In this document: in pieces, positions 8,248 to 15,815 of the stretch | Numbering within the stretch: position 1 is the stretch's first letter | Layout of the letters: the number at the start of each line of letters is the position of its first letter | Assembly (NCBI RefSeq): GCF_001905725.1 | Contig: NZ_LIWB01000003.1 | Span: 271,575 to 335,574 of the forward strand | Reading direction: 5' to 3' | DNA length: 64,000 nt | From: Streptomyces sp. CB02400 | GTDB lineage: Bacteria; Actinomycetota; Actinomycetes; Streptomycetales; Streptomycetaceae | The notes under the pieces: generated by a model | Databases searched by the model: none | Told to the model about the DNA's origin: nothing | The model's input: only the letters and a program-made list of their open reading frames with translations | Position numbers and translations under genes: made by a program

Positions 8248-9240
8248 CTACGGCATCGTCGTGATGGTCACGACCCCCGCACCGTCCGTGGACCCCGAGC
8301 CCTCCGCGTTCTTGCCGTCCACCGGCCGCCACTGGCTGTCGGAGTGCCCGGCCGTCCACTCCCGCCCCGCGTACGACACCCGCTTTATGCGCAGCTCGGA
8401 GGCGTTGGCCACGGCCCAGTGGGCCAGCTGCCAGCCACGCGCCCCGGCATCGGCGCCCTCCTCGGCGGTGACCGGAAGCCGCACGGTCCCCCCGCCGGAG
8501 GTGCCGGAGTCCACCGGAGCGCTCTCCGAGGGCGAGGGGGAGGGCGAGGGCGCAGCCCCCACCTCCGCCCCGGCCGGCTCCAGCGCGTCCCGCCCGAAGT
8601 CCCGCGCCAGCGCCGCCCGCACCGCGTCCGCACCCGCCGCCCGCGTCGCCGCCGGACGGCCCTCGCAGGTCAGCGTCGCCGCCGAGCGCCCGGTGAGGGC
8701 GGCGGCCAGCAGCGCGGCGTCCGGCTCGTGCTTGGCGTACGCCTGCGGGAAGCCGCTGCGCTGCACCCGCTGCGCGGCGACGGTGAGCGGCAGCCGGGTG
8801 TAGCCCGGCACCTCCTCCAGGTGCTCGTAGAACTTCCCCGCCGCGTACGTCGGGTCCATGATCTCCTTCGGCGTGCCCCAGCCCTGCGAGGGACGCTGCT
8901 GGAACAGGCCCAGCGAGTCACGGTCGCCGTGGTCGATGTTGCGCAGCGCCGACTCCTGCAGCGCGGTCGCCAGCGCGATCGTCACCGCCCGCTCGGGCAG
9001 CTCGCGCGCGGTGCCCACGGCGGTGATCGTCGCGGCGTTCACCGCCTGCTCGGGCGTGAACTCGTACGTCGCCCCGTCGCCCTTGCTCGATACGACCTTG
9101 CAGCCCGGAGCGCCTGTGCGGCCGGTGTCGTACTGCACCACGACGTATCCGGCGACCGCGGACAGCACCGTGAGGCCCGCACTCCAGCGGAGAAAACGGC
9201 CGCGACGTGTGCGCTTTGAAGGAAGGGACGGCTCTGGCAC
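8248..9240 (-). CDS. Membrane-anchored lytic-transglycosylase-like protein
   Basis: A 330-residue protein with a basic start, one membrane anchor (about residues 17-35) and an extracellular domain. The segment ATALQESALRNIDHGDRDSLGLFQQRPSQGWG resembles the lysozyme/transglycosylase core of actinobacterial peptidoglycan hydrolases (Glu in LQES, then GLFQQRP). Homologues are commonly mislabelled heavy metal transporter. A Ser/Pro/Glu linker precedes a C-terminal ~80-residue domain (DAGARGWQLAHWAVANA). Cell-wall remodelling is inferred. The GTG start lies at the edge of a nested palindrome shared with the divergent dapE promoter region. Confidence 0.72.
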   Translation of the reverse strand: MPEPSLPSKRTRRGRFLRWSAGLTVLSAVAGYVVVQYDTGRTGAPGCKVVSSKGDGATYEFTPEQAVNAATITAVGTARELPERAVTIALATALQESALRNIDHGDRDSLGLFQQRPSQGWGTPKEIMDPTYAAGKFYEHLEEVPGYTRLPLTVAAQRVQRSGFPQAYAKHEPDAALLAAALTGRSAATLTCEGRPAATRAAGADAVRAALARDFGRDALEPAGAEVGAAPSPSPSPSESAPVDSGTSGGGTVRLPVTAEEGADAGARGWQLAHWAVANASELRIKRVSYAGREWTAGHSDSQWRPVDGKNAEGSGSTDGAGVVTITTMP

Positions 9241-9277
9241 GCGTACAAGGTACTGGAGAGTACGGTTTCTTGTACGC
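9241..9277. promoter_or_regulatory. Nested inverted repeat between divergent genes
   Basis: Outer arms GCGTACAAG / CTTGTACGC (9 bp, perfect) surround inner arms GTACT / AGTAC, with a five-base asymmetric bulge. The element fills the short gap between the transglycosylase-like gene (-) and dapE (+), so it could act as an operator or as a structured leader for either. Confidence 0.5.
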
Positions 9278-9323
9278 CGGGTGCGGACAGTGGGTCGAAG
9301 CCCGCCGGGTTAGGGTCGACGGC

Positions 9324-10403
9324 ATGGCCGACACCCCGCTTGACCTCACGCTGGACGCCGCGCGCCTGACCGCGCAGCTCGTCGACTTCCCCTCCGTCAG
9401 CGGCACCGAGAAGCCGCTCGCGGACGCGATCGAGAACGCGCTGCGCGCCCTGCCGCACCTCACGGTCGACCGCTACGGCAACAACGTCGTGGCCCGTACG
9501 CGGCTGGGGCGTCCGGAGCGGGTGATCCTCGCCGGCCACATCGACACGGTCCCGATCGCGGACAACGTCCCCTCCCGGCTCGACGCCGACGGCACGCTGT
9601 GGGGCTGCGGCACCTGCGACATGAAGTCCGGCGTGGCCGTCCAGCTGCGCATCGCGGCCACGGTCCCCGCGCCCAACCGCGACCTGACCTTCGTCTTCTA
9701 CGACAACGAGGAGGTCGCCGCCGACCTCAACGGCCTGAAGCACGTGGCCGAGGCGCACCCCGAGTGGCTGGAGGGCGACTTCGCGGTGCTCCTCGAACCC
9801 TCCGACGGGCAGGTGGAGGGCGGCTGCCAGGGCACGCTGCGGGTGCTGCTGAAGACCACCGGTGAGCGCGCCCACTCCGCGCGGAGCTGGATGGGCTCCA
9901 ACGCGATCCACGCCGCCGCCCCGATCCTCGCCCGCCTGGCCGCCTACGAACCGCGCTACCCGGTGATCGACGGACTGGAGTACCGCGAGGGCCTGAACGC
10001 GGTCGGCATCTCCGGGGGAGTGGCCGGCAACGTCATCCCGGACGAGTGCGTGGTCACCGTGAACTTCCGCTACGCCCCCGACCGCAGCGAGGAGGAGGCC
10101 CTCGCCCATGTCCGCGAGGTCTTCGCGGACTGCGGGGTGACGGACTTCGTCGTCGACGACCACAGCGGCGCGGCGCTGCCCGGCCTGTCCCACCCGGCCG
10201 CGGCGGCCTTCATCGAGGCGGTGGGCGGCACCCCGCAGCCCAAGTACGGCTGGACGGACGTCTCCCGCTTCTCGTCGCTGGGCGTCCCGGCGGTCAACTA
10301 CGGTCCCGGCAACCCCCACTTGGCGCACAAGCGGGACGAGCGCGTGGACACCGCGAAGATCCTCGCGGGGGAGGAGCGGCTGCGGTCCTGGCTGACGGCG
10401 TGA
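9324..10403 (+). CDS. dapE: DapE, succinyl-diaminopimelate desuccinylase
   Basis: An M20-family zinc hydrolase releasing succinate from N-succinyl-L,L-diaminopimelate, which gives the wall and lysine precursor. The 359-residue product has the first metal motif in GHIDTVP (around residue 72), GCGTCDMKSG with the bridging aspartate, and the catalytic Glu pair in FYDNEEV. HLAHKRDERV near the C-terminus supplies the last histidine. The ATG at 9324 begins the family-like MADTPLDLTLD; the open frame runs further upstream, but through the divergent promoter region. Confidence 0.94.
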   Translation: MADTPLDLTLDAARLTAQLVDFPSVSGTEKPLADAIENALRALPHLTVDRYGNNVVARTRLGRPERVILAGHIDTVPIADNVPSRLDADGTLWGCGTCDMKSGVAVQLRIAATVPAPNRDLTFVFYDNEEVAADLNGLKHVAEAHPEWLEGDFAVLLEPSDGQVEGGCQGTLRVLLKTTGERAHSARSWMGSNAIHAAAPILARLAAYEPRYPVIDGLEYREGLNAVGISGGVAGNVIPDECVVTVNFRYAPDRSEEEALAHVREVFADCGVTDFVVDDHSGAALPGLSHPAAAAFIEAVGGTPQPKYGWTDVSRFSSLGVPAVNYGPGNPHLAHKRDERVDTAKILAGEERLRSWLTA

Positions 10404-10512
10404 CGCGGACCGGGTTTGCGCCGCTGTGTTCCGGACATGCTCAGGTCCCTCGTACGTAACCCGTGTGGATCTACGCTGAGGTGGAACGACTGGCACGACG
10501 GAGGGAGCGCAC

Positions 10513-11271
10513 ATGGCTACCGGCAACCCCGAGGGGAAGCAGCAGCCGCCGGAGGAGAAGCGTCTGGGGCCGGTCCTCCGCCGGCGGGGCCAGGTGCAGG
10601 CGAGCACCACCGACCAGCGGCTGCTGGACGAGCGGGCGCCCACGGACTGGGTCCACACCGACCCCTGGCGGGTGCTGCGCATCCAGTCGGAGTTCATCGA
10701 GGGCTTCGGCACGCTCGCCGAACTCCCGCCCGCCATCAGCGTCTTCGGCTCGGCGCGCACACCGGTGGACTCGGCGGAGTACGAGGCGGGTGTCCGGCTG
10801 GGCCGGGGCCTGGTCGACGCGGGCTTCGCGGTGATCACCGGTGGCGGTCCGGGTGCCATGGAGGCGGCCAACAAGGGCGCGTGCGACGCGAAGGGCGTCT
10901 CGGTCGGCCTGGGCATCGAACTGCCCTTCGAGCAGGGGCTGAACCCCTATGTCGACATCGGCCTGAACTTCCGGTACTTCTTCGTCCGCAAGATGATGTT
11001 CGTCAAGTACGCCCAGGGCTTCGTGGTCCTGCCCGGCGGCCTCGGCACCCTGGACGAACTCTTCGAGGCCCTGACCCTCGTCCAGACCCAGAAGGTCACC
11101 CGCTTCCCCATCGTCCTGTTCGGCACGGACTACTGGGGCGGCCTGGTCGACTGGCTCCGCCACACGGTCATCGCCCAGGGCAAGGCGGCGGAGAAGGACC
11201 TGCTGCTGTTCCACGTCACGGACGACGTGGAGGAGGCGGTGGCCCTGGTCTCGAAGGAGGCGGGCCGCTAG
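10513..11271 (+). CDS. LOG-family Rossmann-fold protein (TIGR00730)
   Basis: A 252-residue protein with both lysine-decarboxylase-like/LOG motifs: GGGPGAMEAANKGA and PGGLGTLDELFE. Family members release free cytokinin bases from nucleotide forms (phosphoribohydrolase) or hydrolyse AMP-like ribotides. The M. tuberculosis counterpart beside dapE is Rv1205, reported to be LOG-type. The N-terminal 50 residues are charged and variable. The ATG is preceded by GGAGGGAGCGC. The true substrate in this organism is unknown. Confidence 0.88.
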   Translation: MATGNPEGKQQPPEEKRLGPVLRRRGQVQASTTDQRLLDERAPTDWVHTDPWRVLRIQSEFIEGFGTLAELPPAISVFGSARTPVDSAEYEAGVRLGRGLVDAGFAVITGGGPGAMEAANKGACDAKGVSVGLGIELPFEQGLNPYVDIGLNFRYFFVRKMMFVKYAQGFVVLPGGLGTLDELFEALTLVQTQKVTRFPIVLFGTDYWGGLVDWLRHTVIAQGKAAEKDLLLFHVTDDVEEAVALVSKEAGR

Positions 11272-11334
11272 AGGTCTTTTGAGGGGCGTCTTTCTGACGT
11301 ACCGAGTCGGGTGGCCGGGTGGGCAAGGGCCGGA

Positions 11335-11390
11335 GGTCCGGGGGCGGAGCCCCCGGGACGGGACGGGAAGGGGCGGCGGGGGCGAAGAAC
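11335..11390. repeat. Streptomycete intergenic repeat, type GGTC-GGGGGCGGAGCCC
   Basis: The element reads GGTCCGGGGGCGGAGCCCCC and continues to GGGGCGGCGGGGGCGAAGAAC. A second copy at 38495-38589 is split by an insert of about 45 bases. The CGGGGGC-GGA-GCCCCCG core is a hairpin and may terminate the LOG gene and the convergent folP2-like gene. Confidence 0.7.
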
Positions 11391-11392
11391 CC

Positions 11393-12253
11393 CTACGCCA
11401 GCCCCCTCCGAGCAACAGCCGGCTCCCGCTCCCCGGCAATCGCCGACACCATGTCCAACACCTGCCGGGTCTCGGCAACCTCATGCACCCGGTACACCTG
11501 CGCCCCCAACCACGCGGACACCGCCGTAGTGGCCAACGTCCCCACCACCCGCTCCTTCACCGGCCGGTCCAGCGTCTCCCCCACGAAGTCCTTGTTGGAC
11601 AAAGAAACAAGCACCGACCACCCGGTGGAGACCATCTCCCCCAACCGACGGGTCGCCTCGAGACTGTGCCGCGTGTTCTTCCCGAAGTCGTGCCCCGGAT
11701 CGATCATCACCGACTCCCGGGGCACCCCCAGCGACACCGCCCGCTCCGCCAGCCCCACGGTCACGTCGAGAATGTCGGCCATGACGTCGTCGTACGTCAC
11801 CCGGTGCGGCCGGGTCCGCGGCCGAGCGCCACCCGCGTGGGTGCACACCAGCCCCGCCCCGTACCGCGCGGCGACCTCCGCGAGCCGCGGATCGACCCCG
11901 CCCCACGCGTCGTTCAGTACGTCCGCGCCCGCCTCGCACACGGCCTCGCCGACCTCGTGCCGCCAGGTGTCCACGCTGATCACGACGTCCGGGAAGCGCC
12001 GCCGCACCTCGGCGACGAAGCCGACCGTCCGCCGCGCCTCCTCCTCGGCCGTGACCTCCTCGCCCGGCCCGGCCTTCACCCCGCCGATGTCGATGATCGC
12101 GGCACCCTCCGCCACCGCCTGCTCCACCCGCATCAGCGCCGGCTCGTCGCGGAACGTGGCGCCCTGGTCGTAGAAGGAGTCCGGGGTCCGGTTCACGATC
12201 GCCATGATGACCCGCTCGTGCGGTGCGAATTCCCGCCTGCCCAGCCTGAGCAT
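11393..12253 (-). CDS. folP2: FolP2-type dihydropteroate synthase paralogue
   Basis: A 287-residue TIM-barrel protein clearly of the dihydropteroate-synthase family, but with changed signature residues. It has NRTPDSF (21-27) instead of NVTPDSF, DIGGVKAGPG (55-64) instead of DVGGESTRPG, THAGG where the family has a MHxxG-like segment, and SNKDF (219-223) instead of SRKSF. The same gene position in M. tuberculosis is folP2 (Rv1207), reported to lack DHPS activity. I therefore doubt that it makes dihydropteroate. The ATG at 12253 has GGAAGAGG upstream. It is divergent from the DivIVA-domain gene. Confidence 0.85.
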   Translation of the reverse strand: MLRLGRREFAPHERVIMAIVNRTPDSFYDQGATFRDEPALMRVEQAVAEGAAIIDIGGVKAGPGEEVTAEEEARRTVGFVAEVRRRFPDVVISVDTWRHEVGEAVCEAGADVLNDAWGGVDPRLAEVAARYGAGLVCTHAGGARPRTRPHRVTYDDVMADILDVTVGLAERAVSLGVPRESVMIDPGHDFGKNTRHSLEATRRLGEMVSTGWSVLVSLSNKDFVGETLDRPVKERVVGTLATTAVSAWLGAQVYRVHEVAETRQVLDMVSAIAGEREPAVARRGLA

Positions 12254-12399
12254 CCCCTGTGACCTCTTCCTCGTACGATCCCGTCCGGGACAGCCTCCGA
12301 ACGCCCGGCGGTCCCGACTGTCAGACTCGCATGGCACGATCGGAGCCACACATCCGACTCCGACCCGATCCGACTCATCCGACCGTGGGGGCCCCGGCG

Positions 12400-12762
12400 A
12401 TGGTTATGTTCCTGTTCCTGGTCGTCGCGCTCGCCGTCGTGGTCGCCGCGGTGACCCTCGCCGTGGTGGGCGGCGGCGACAACGCCCCGCTGCCCGAGGC
12501 GGCCCCCGAGCGCCTGCGGGACGCCCTGCCGCCCGACCGGCCGGTCAACCGCGCGGACGTGGACGGCCTGCGCTTCCCGCTCGCCGCCCGCGGCTACCGC
12601 ATGGCCGACGTGGACGACGCCCTCGGCCGCCTCGGCGCGGAGCTCGCCGAGCGCGACGACCGGATCGCCGACCTGGAGTCCGCGCTGGCCGGCGCCCGCG
12701 CCGCCGCGTCCCGCGTCTCCATGGACAAACCCACCCCGCACCACGAGGACGAACAGCCTTGA
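12400..12762 (+). CDS. DivIVA-domain membrane protein
   Basis: A 120-residue protein with an N-terminal membrane span (MVMFLFLVVALAVVVAAVTL) followed by a DivIVA-type segment: LRFPLAARGYRMADVDDALGRLGAEL, then a short coiled coil to about residue 105. It matches the position of Rv1209. A polar-growth or divisome role is inferred from the domain only. A second ATG two codons in could also serve as start. The stop overlaps the proposed TTG of the next gene. Confidence 0.85.
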   Translation: MVMFLFLVVALAVVVAAVTLAVVGGGDNAPLPEAAPERLRDALPPDRPVNRADVDGLRFPLAARGYRMADVDDALGRLGAELAERDDRIADLESALAGARAAASRVSMDKPTPHHEDEQP

Positions 12763-13469
12763 GCGATGAGGCGATCGTGAGCGACGAAGCGGCCGTGAGT
12801 GAGGGGGCGGCCGCCCCCGCCGGCCCGGACGGCCTCCCGCGCTGCCCGTGGGCGCTGTCCACCGCGGACTACGTGACGTACCACGACGAGGAGTGGGGCC
12901 GCCCGGTCCACGGCGACGACGCCCTCTTCGAGCGCCTCAGCCTGGAGGCGTTCCAGTCGGGCCTGTCCTGGATCACCATCCTGCGGCGCCGCCCCGGCTT
13001 CCGCGCCGCCTTCGCCGACTTCGAGATCGCCACGGTCGCGGAGTTCACCGACACCGACCGCGAGCGCCTGCTGGCCGACACGGGCATCATCCGCAACCGC
13101 GCCAAGATCGACGCGACCCTCGCCAACGCGCGCGAGCTGGCCGGGTGGGCGCCCGGCGAGCTGGACGCCCTGATCTGGTCCCACGCCCCCGACCCGGCCG
13201 GCCGCCCGGTACCGAGGACCCTGGCCGACGTCCCCGCGGTGACCCCGGAGTCGACGGCCCTGTCCAAGGCCCTGAAGAAGAGGGGCCTGCGTTTCGTAGG
13301 CCCGACCACGGCGTACGCCCTGATGCAGGCCTGCGGCCTGGTCAACGACCACTTGGAGACATGCGTGACGAGAAGCGCCCCTCAAGGGGCGCGGGGCCCT
13401 GTCGATCAGCGGCTCCGCCGCGGGGCGCGATCAACCACAACGAAGCCGCAGCCCCCGACGCAGCTGTAG
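12759..13469 (+). CDS. tag: TagI, DNA-3-methyladenine glycosylase I
   Basis: Base-excision repair enzyme that removes 3-methyladenine. The core starts at CPWAL..YVTYHDEEWGRP and shows the family block LEAFQSGLSWITILRRRPGFRAAF. The zinc ligands are the Cys in RCPW and the His/Cys pair in GLVNDHLETC. The TTG at 12759 overlaps the preceding stop and has GAGGA upstream; GTG codons at 12777 and 12795 are alternatives. The last ~32 residues after CVTRSAPQG do not belong to the family: the frame runs into an intergenic repeat before reaching a stop. Confidence 0.88.
   Translation: MSDEAIVSDEAAVSEGAAAPAGPDGLPRCPWALSTADYVTYHDEEWGRPVHGDDALFERLSLEAFQSGLSWITILRRRPGFRAAFADFEIATVAEFTDTDRERLLADTGIIRNRAKIDATLANARELAGWAPGELDALIWSHAPDPAGRPVPRTLADVPAVTPESTALSKALKKRGLRFVGPTTAYALMQACGLVNDHLETCVTRSAPQGARGPVDQRLRRGARSTTTKPQPPTQL
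13385..13430. repeat. GC-rich interspersed repeat overlapping tag 3' end
   Basis: A 46-bp element (AGGGGCGCGGGGCC ... GCGGCTCCGCCGCGGGGCGCGA) matching most of 38405-38451. The GCGGCTCCGCCGC core is palindromic. Here it is read through as the odd C-terminal tail of TagI. Confidence 0.7.
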
Positions 13470-13488
13470 CCCCGAGCTCACCGGAAAC

Positions 13489-14292
13489 TCACCGGCCCAG
13501 GTACCGAGGCTTCTCCTTGTTCACGAACGCCCGCACCGCGATCGCGTGGTCCTCCGAGGACCCCGCCCGCGTCTGGAGCTCGTCCTCCTTCTCCAGCGCC
13601 TCCGCCAGCGAGTGGCTCAGCCCGTACGCCACGGACTCCTTCAGCGCCGCGTACGCCACCGTCGGCCCCTCGGCCAGCGCCCGCGCCACCTTCTCCGCCT
13701 CCGCGCGCAGCTCCGCCGCCGGGACCAGCCGGTTGGCGATGCCCAGTTCGTACGCCTCCTGCGCGGAGACGCTGCGCGGGAAGAGCAGCAGGTCGGTGGC
13801 GCGCCCGGGGCCGATCACGCGCGGCAGCGTCCAGGAGATCCCGGAGTCCGCGGTCAGCGCGACCCCGGCGAACGAGGTGTTGAACGCCGCCGTGTCCGCG
13901 ACGATCCGGTAGTCCGCGGCCAGCGCGAAGCCGAAGCCGGCGCCCGCCGCGACCCCGTTCACCGCCGCGACCACCGGCTTCGCGGCCCCGGCGATCGCCT
14001 TCACGATCGGGTTGTAGTGCTCGCGCACCGTGCTCATCGTCTGCCCCGAACCGGTCTCCCGGTCCTCGACCAGCAGCCCGATGTGCTCCTTGAGGTCCTG
14101 GCCGACGCAGAACGCCCGGTCCCCGGCCGCGGTCAGCAGCACGGCCCGTACGGCGTCGTCGTCCGCGGCGGACCGGACCGCGTCCCGGAGGGCGACCTTC
14201 GCCGCGACGTTCAGCGCGTTCATCGCCTCCGGACGGTTGAGCGTGATCGTCGCGAGTCCGTCGCTCACCTCGTAGAGCACGGTGTCGGCCAT
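13489..14292 (-). CDS. Enoyl-CoA hydratase/isomerase, PaaG-like
   Basis: A 267-residue crotonase-fold enzyme. Oxyanion-hole segments are FCVGQDLKEH (around residue 62) and NGVAAGAGFGFALAADYRI (around 113). The stretch FAGVALTADSGISWTLPRVIG resembles the catalytic-Asp region of PaaG-type isomerases more than that of classic EchA hydratases, so isomerase activity on a ring or chain CoA ester is possible. The ATG has GGAGGGATAC upstream. It stands alone, with a 12-bp palindrome about 32 bases before its start. Confidence 0.85.
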   Translation of the reverse strand: MADTVLYEVSDGLATITLNRPEAMNALNVAAKVALRDAVRSAADDDAVRAVLLTAAGDRAFCVGQDLKEHIGLLVEDRETGSGQTMSTVREHYNPIVKAIAGAAKPVVAAVNGVAAGAGFGFALAADYRIVADTAAFNTSFAGVALTADSGISWTLPRVIGPGRATDLLLFPRSVSAQEAYELGIANRLVPAAELRAEAEKVARALAEGPTVAYAALKESVAYGLSHSLAEALEKEDELQTRAGSSEDHAIAVRAFVNKEKPRYLGR

Positions 14293-14672
14293 GGCGTATC
14301 CCTCCGTGTGGCGGCTCGGGACCTACCGGCCGGTACGTCCCCGTCTGCAGGACAGCATGACGGAGATCACCGGCCGTGGCGGGCGACCGACGTGTGACCT
14401 GCGTCAAACAATTCCTGTCCGTTTCCGATCGGTGGACGTGTGTGCGGTGGCGCAGTATCGCAGTCACATCGCCGAATTGAGTGGTTTTGCTCGCGCGCGT
14501 TGCTCAAGCGATGCCGACCGATGTTGGTCATCGGGTCCCGCCATGCGGGATAATGGCCTGGAAGCAATGTGTTCGATGCCGGTGGCGTGTGTCCTGCTTC
14601 AAGGACCGCAGGTGCCCTTCAGTGGGCCGTCGGCTCAGACGGTTTAGCTGGGTTTCAGGAAGGGGAACGAGC
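14293..14672. other. Divergent promoter region, PaaG-like gene / DUF3117 gene
   Basis: No supported gene. The left end holds the palindrome TACCGGCCGGTA (14324-14335) close to the PaaG-like start. Around 14400-14420 there is AT-richer DNA (CAAACAATTCC) facing the same gene. A TTGGTC and GATAAT pair at 14524-14529 and 14549-14554 (19-base spacing) could be the DUF3117 promoter, which would leave a leader of about 110 bases. Confidence 0.5.
14324..14335. promoter_or_regulatory. 12-bp palindrome TACCGGCCGGTA
   Basis: Perfect palindrome in the 5' region of the PaaG-like gene. It could be an operator for a TetR-type acyl-CoA regulator, but palindromes of this GC content can arise by chance here. 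Confidence 0.35.
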
Positions 14673-14840
14673 ATGGCGGCCATGAAGCCGCGGACGGGTG
14701 ATGGCCCGCTCGAGGTGACCAAGGAGGGGCGGGGCATCGTCATGCGCGTTCCGCTCGAAGGCGGCGGTCGGCTCGTCGTCGAGCTGACCCCGGACGAGGC
14801 CGACGCGCTCGGCGACGCCCTCAAGAAGGTCGTCGGCTGA
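14673..14840 (+). CDS. DUF3117 small conserved protein
   Basis: A 55-residue protein conserved across actinobacteria (Rv1211 in the syntenic position). It reads MAAMKPRTGDGPLEVTKEGR at the start, then a short beta-rich core with RVPLEGGGRLVVELTPDEA and an end helix. There is no signal peptide or cysteine. Function is unknown; high conservation at this size suggests a binding role. GGAAGGGGAACGAGC precedes the ATG and a strong terminator follows the stop. Confidence 0.9.
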   Translation: MAAMKPRTGDGPLEVTKEGRGIVMRVPLEGGGRLVVELTPDEADALGDALKKVVG

Positions 14841-14862
14841 CGCGCAAGCGACCATACCCTTT

Positions 14863-14900
14863 CAGCCGCCCCGGCGCCGCACGCGGTGCCGGGGCGGCTG
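14863..14900 (+). terminator. Terminator after DUF3117 gene
   Basis: Stem CAGCCGCCCCGGCGCC / GGTGCCGGGGCGGCTG, 16 bp with one non-Watson-Crick pair, a six-base loop and TTTC after it. It also lies just beyond the end of the O-methyltransferase gene on the other strand, so it may serve both. Confidence 0.85.
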
Positions 14901-14954
14901 TTTCGCGTACGGGCGGAAGGGCGCGGACCGTGTCCGCCGGTCACCGTCCGCCGG

Positions 14955-15587
14955 TCACCGTTTGACGGCGCAGAGCAGCCCGTCCCCCACCGGCAGCAGC
15001 GACGACACCAGTTCCGTGCTCTCGCGTACGGTCCGCACCAGCTCCCGCAGTCGCAGCACCTCCGTGGGCTGCGGTCCGGAGTCCACCGTGCGTCCGTTCG
15101 CGAAGAGCCCTTCGAAGGCGACCAGGCCTCCCGGGCGCAGCAGACGCAACGATTCGGCGAGATAGTCCTGGTACTCCTGCCGGTCGCCGTCGCAGAAGAC
15201 CAGGTCGTAACCGGCGTCCGCGAGACGGGGCAGGACGTCCAGCGCGCGGCCCGGGATGAAGCGGGCCCTGTTCCCGGCGAAACCGGCGTCGCGGAACGCC
15301 TGGCGGGCGGACTGCTGGTGCTCCGGCTCCTGGTCGACCGTGGTCAGCACCCCGTCCGGCCGCATCCCGTGCAGCAGGTGGATCCCGGAGACTCCGCAGC
15401 CGGTGCCGATCTCCGCGACCGCCTTGGCGTCCACGCTGGCGGCGAGCAACCGCAGCGCCGCGCCCGTGCCGGGCGACACCGAGCGCAGCCCCGCGTCACG
15501 GGCCCGGTCACGGGCCCAGTGCAGCGCTTCGTCCTCGGCGACATAGGCGTCGGCGAACGCCCAGCTCGTCTGCCGGTTGGCGGTAAT
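14955..15587 (-). CDS. Class I SAM-dependent O-methyltransferase, ATT start proposed
   Basis: A 210-residue methyltransferase of the catechol-OMT/Rv1220c type. The SAM-binding loop is VAEIGTGCGVSGIHLL, with VDQEPEH binding the ribose and FCDGDRQEYQDY the metal-binding acidic region. Homologous sequence starts upstream of the first GTG (15479) and reads ITANRQTSWAFADAYVAEDEALHWAR. In that frame there is no ATG, GTG or TTG before an in-frame TAA at about 15668, but ATT at 15585-15587 follows AGGAG with six bases between. I take ATT as the start. The gene is divergent from the sigma factor, as in M. tuberculosis. Confidence 0.82.
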   Translation of the reverse strand: MTANRQTSWAFADAYVAEDEALHWARDRARDAGLRSVSPGTGAALRLLAASVDAKAVAEIGTGCGVSGIHLLHGMRPDGVLTTVDQEPEHQQSARQAFRDAGFAGNRARFIPGRALDVLPRLADAGYDLVFCDGDRQEYQDYLAESLRLLRPGGLVAFEGLFANGRTVDSGPQPTEVLRLRELVRTVRESTELVSSLLPVGDGLLCAVKR

Positions 15588-15815
15588 GACCCTCTCCTGT
15601 CCCCGTGGAAGCCTCGGCGTGACTGTATCCGTTGGCGTCGGGAACCCGCAGATGGGACCGGTCGTTTAAAGGGATGAGCAAGTGGCGTGTGCCGTGACGG
15701 GGGGCAGGCAGTGGACGAGGACGCCGAGCAAGTGCTGACGCAGCCGTACGAGCCGTGGCAGCCCAGATCAAATTCTCGTAAAACCGCTTATCCGGAGCTA
15801 ACGGGCGAGGTGGCT

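Noticed and set aside
8248..9240. Naming the transglycosylase-like protein a heavy metal transporter
   Set aside because: It has one membrane anchor and a lysozyme-like extracellular domain, not a transporter topology.
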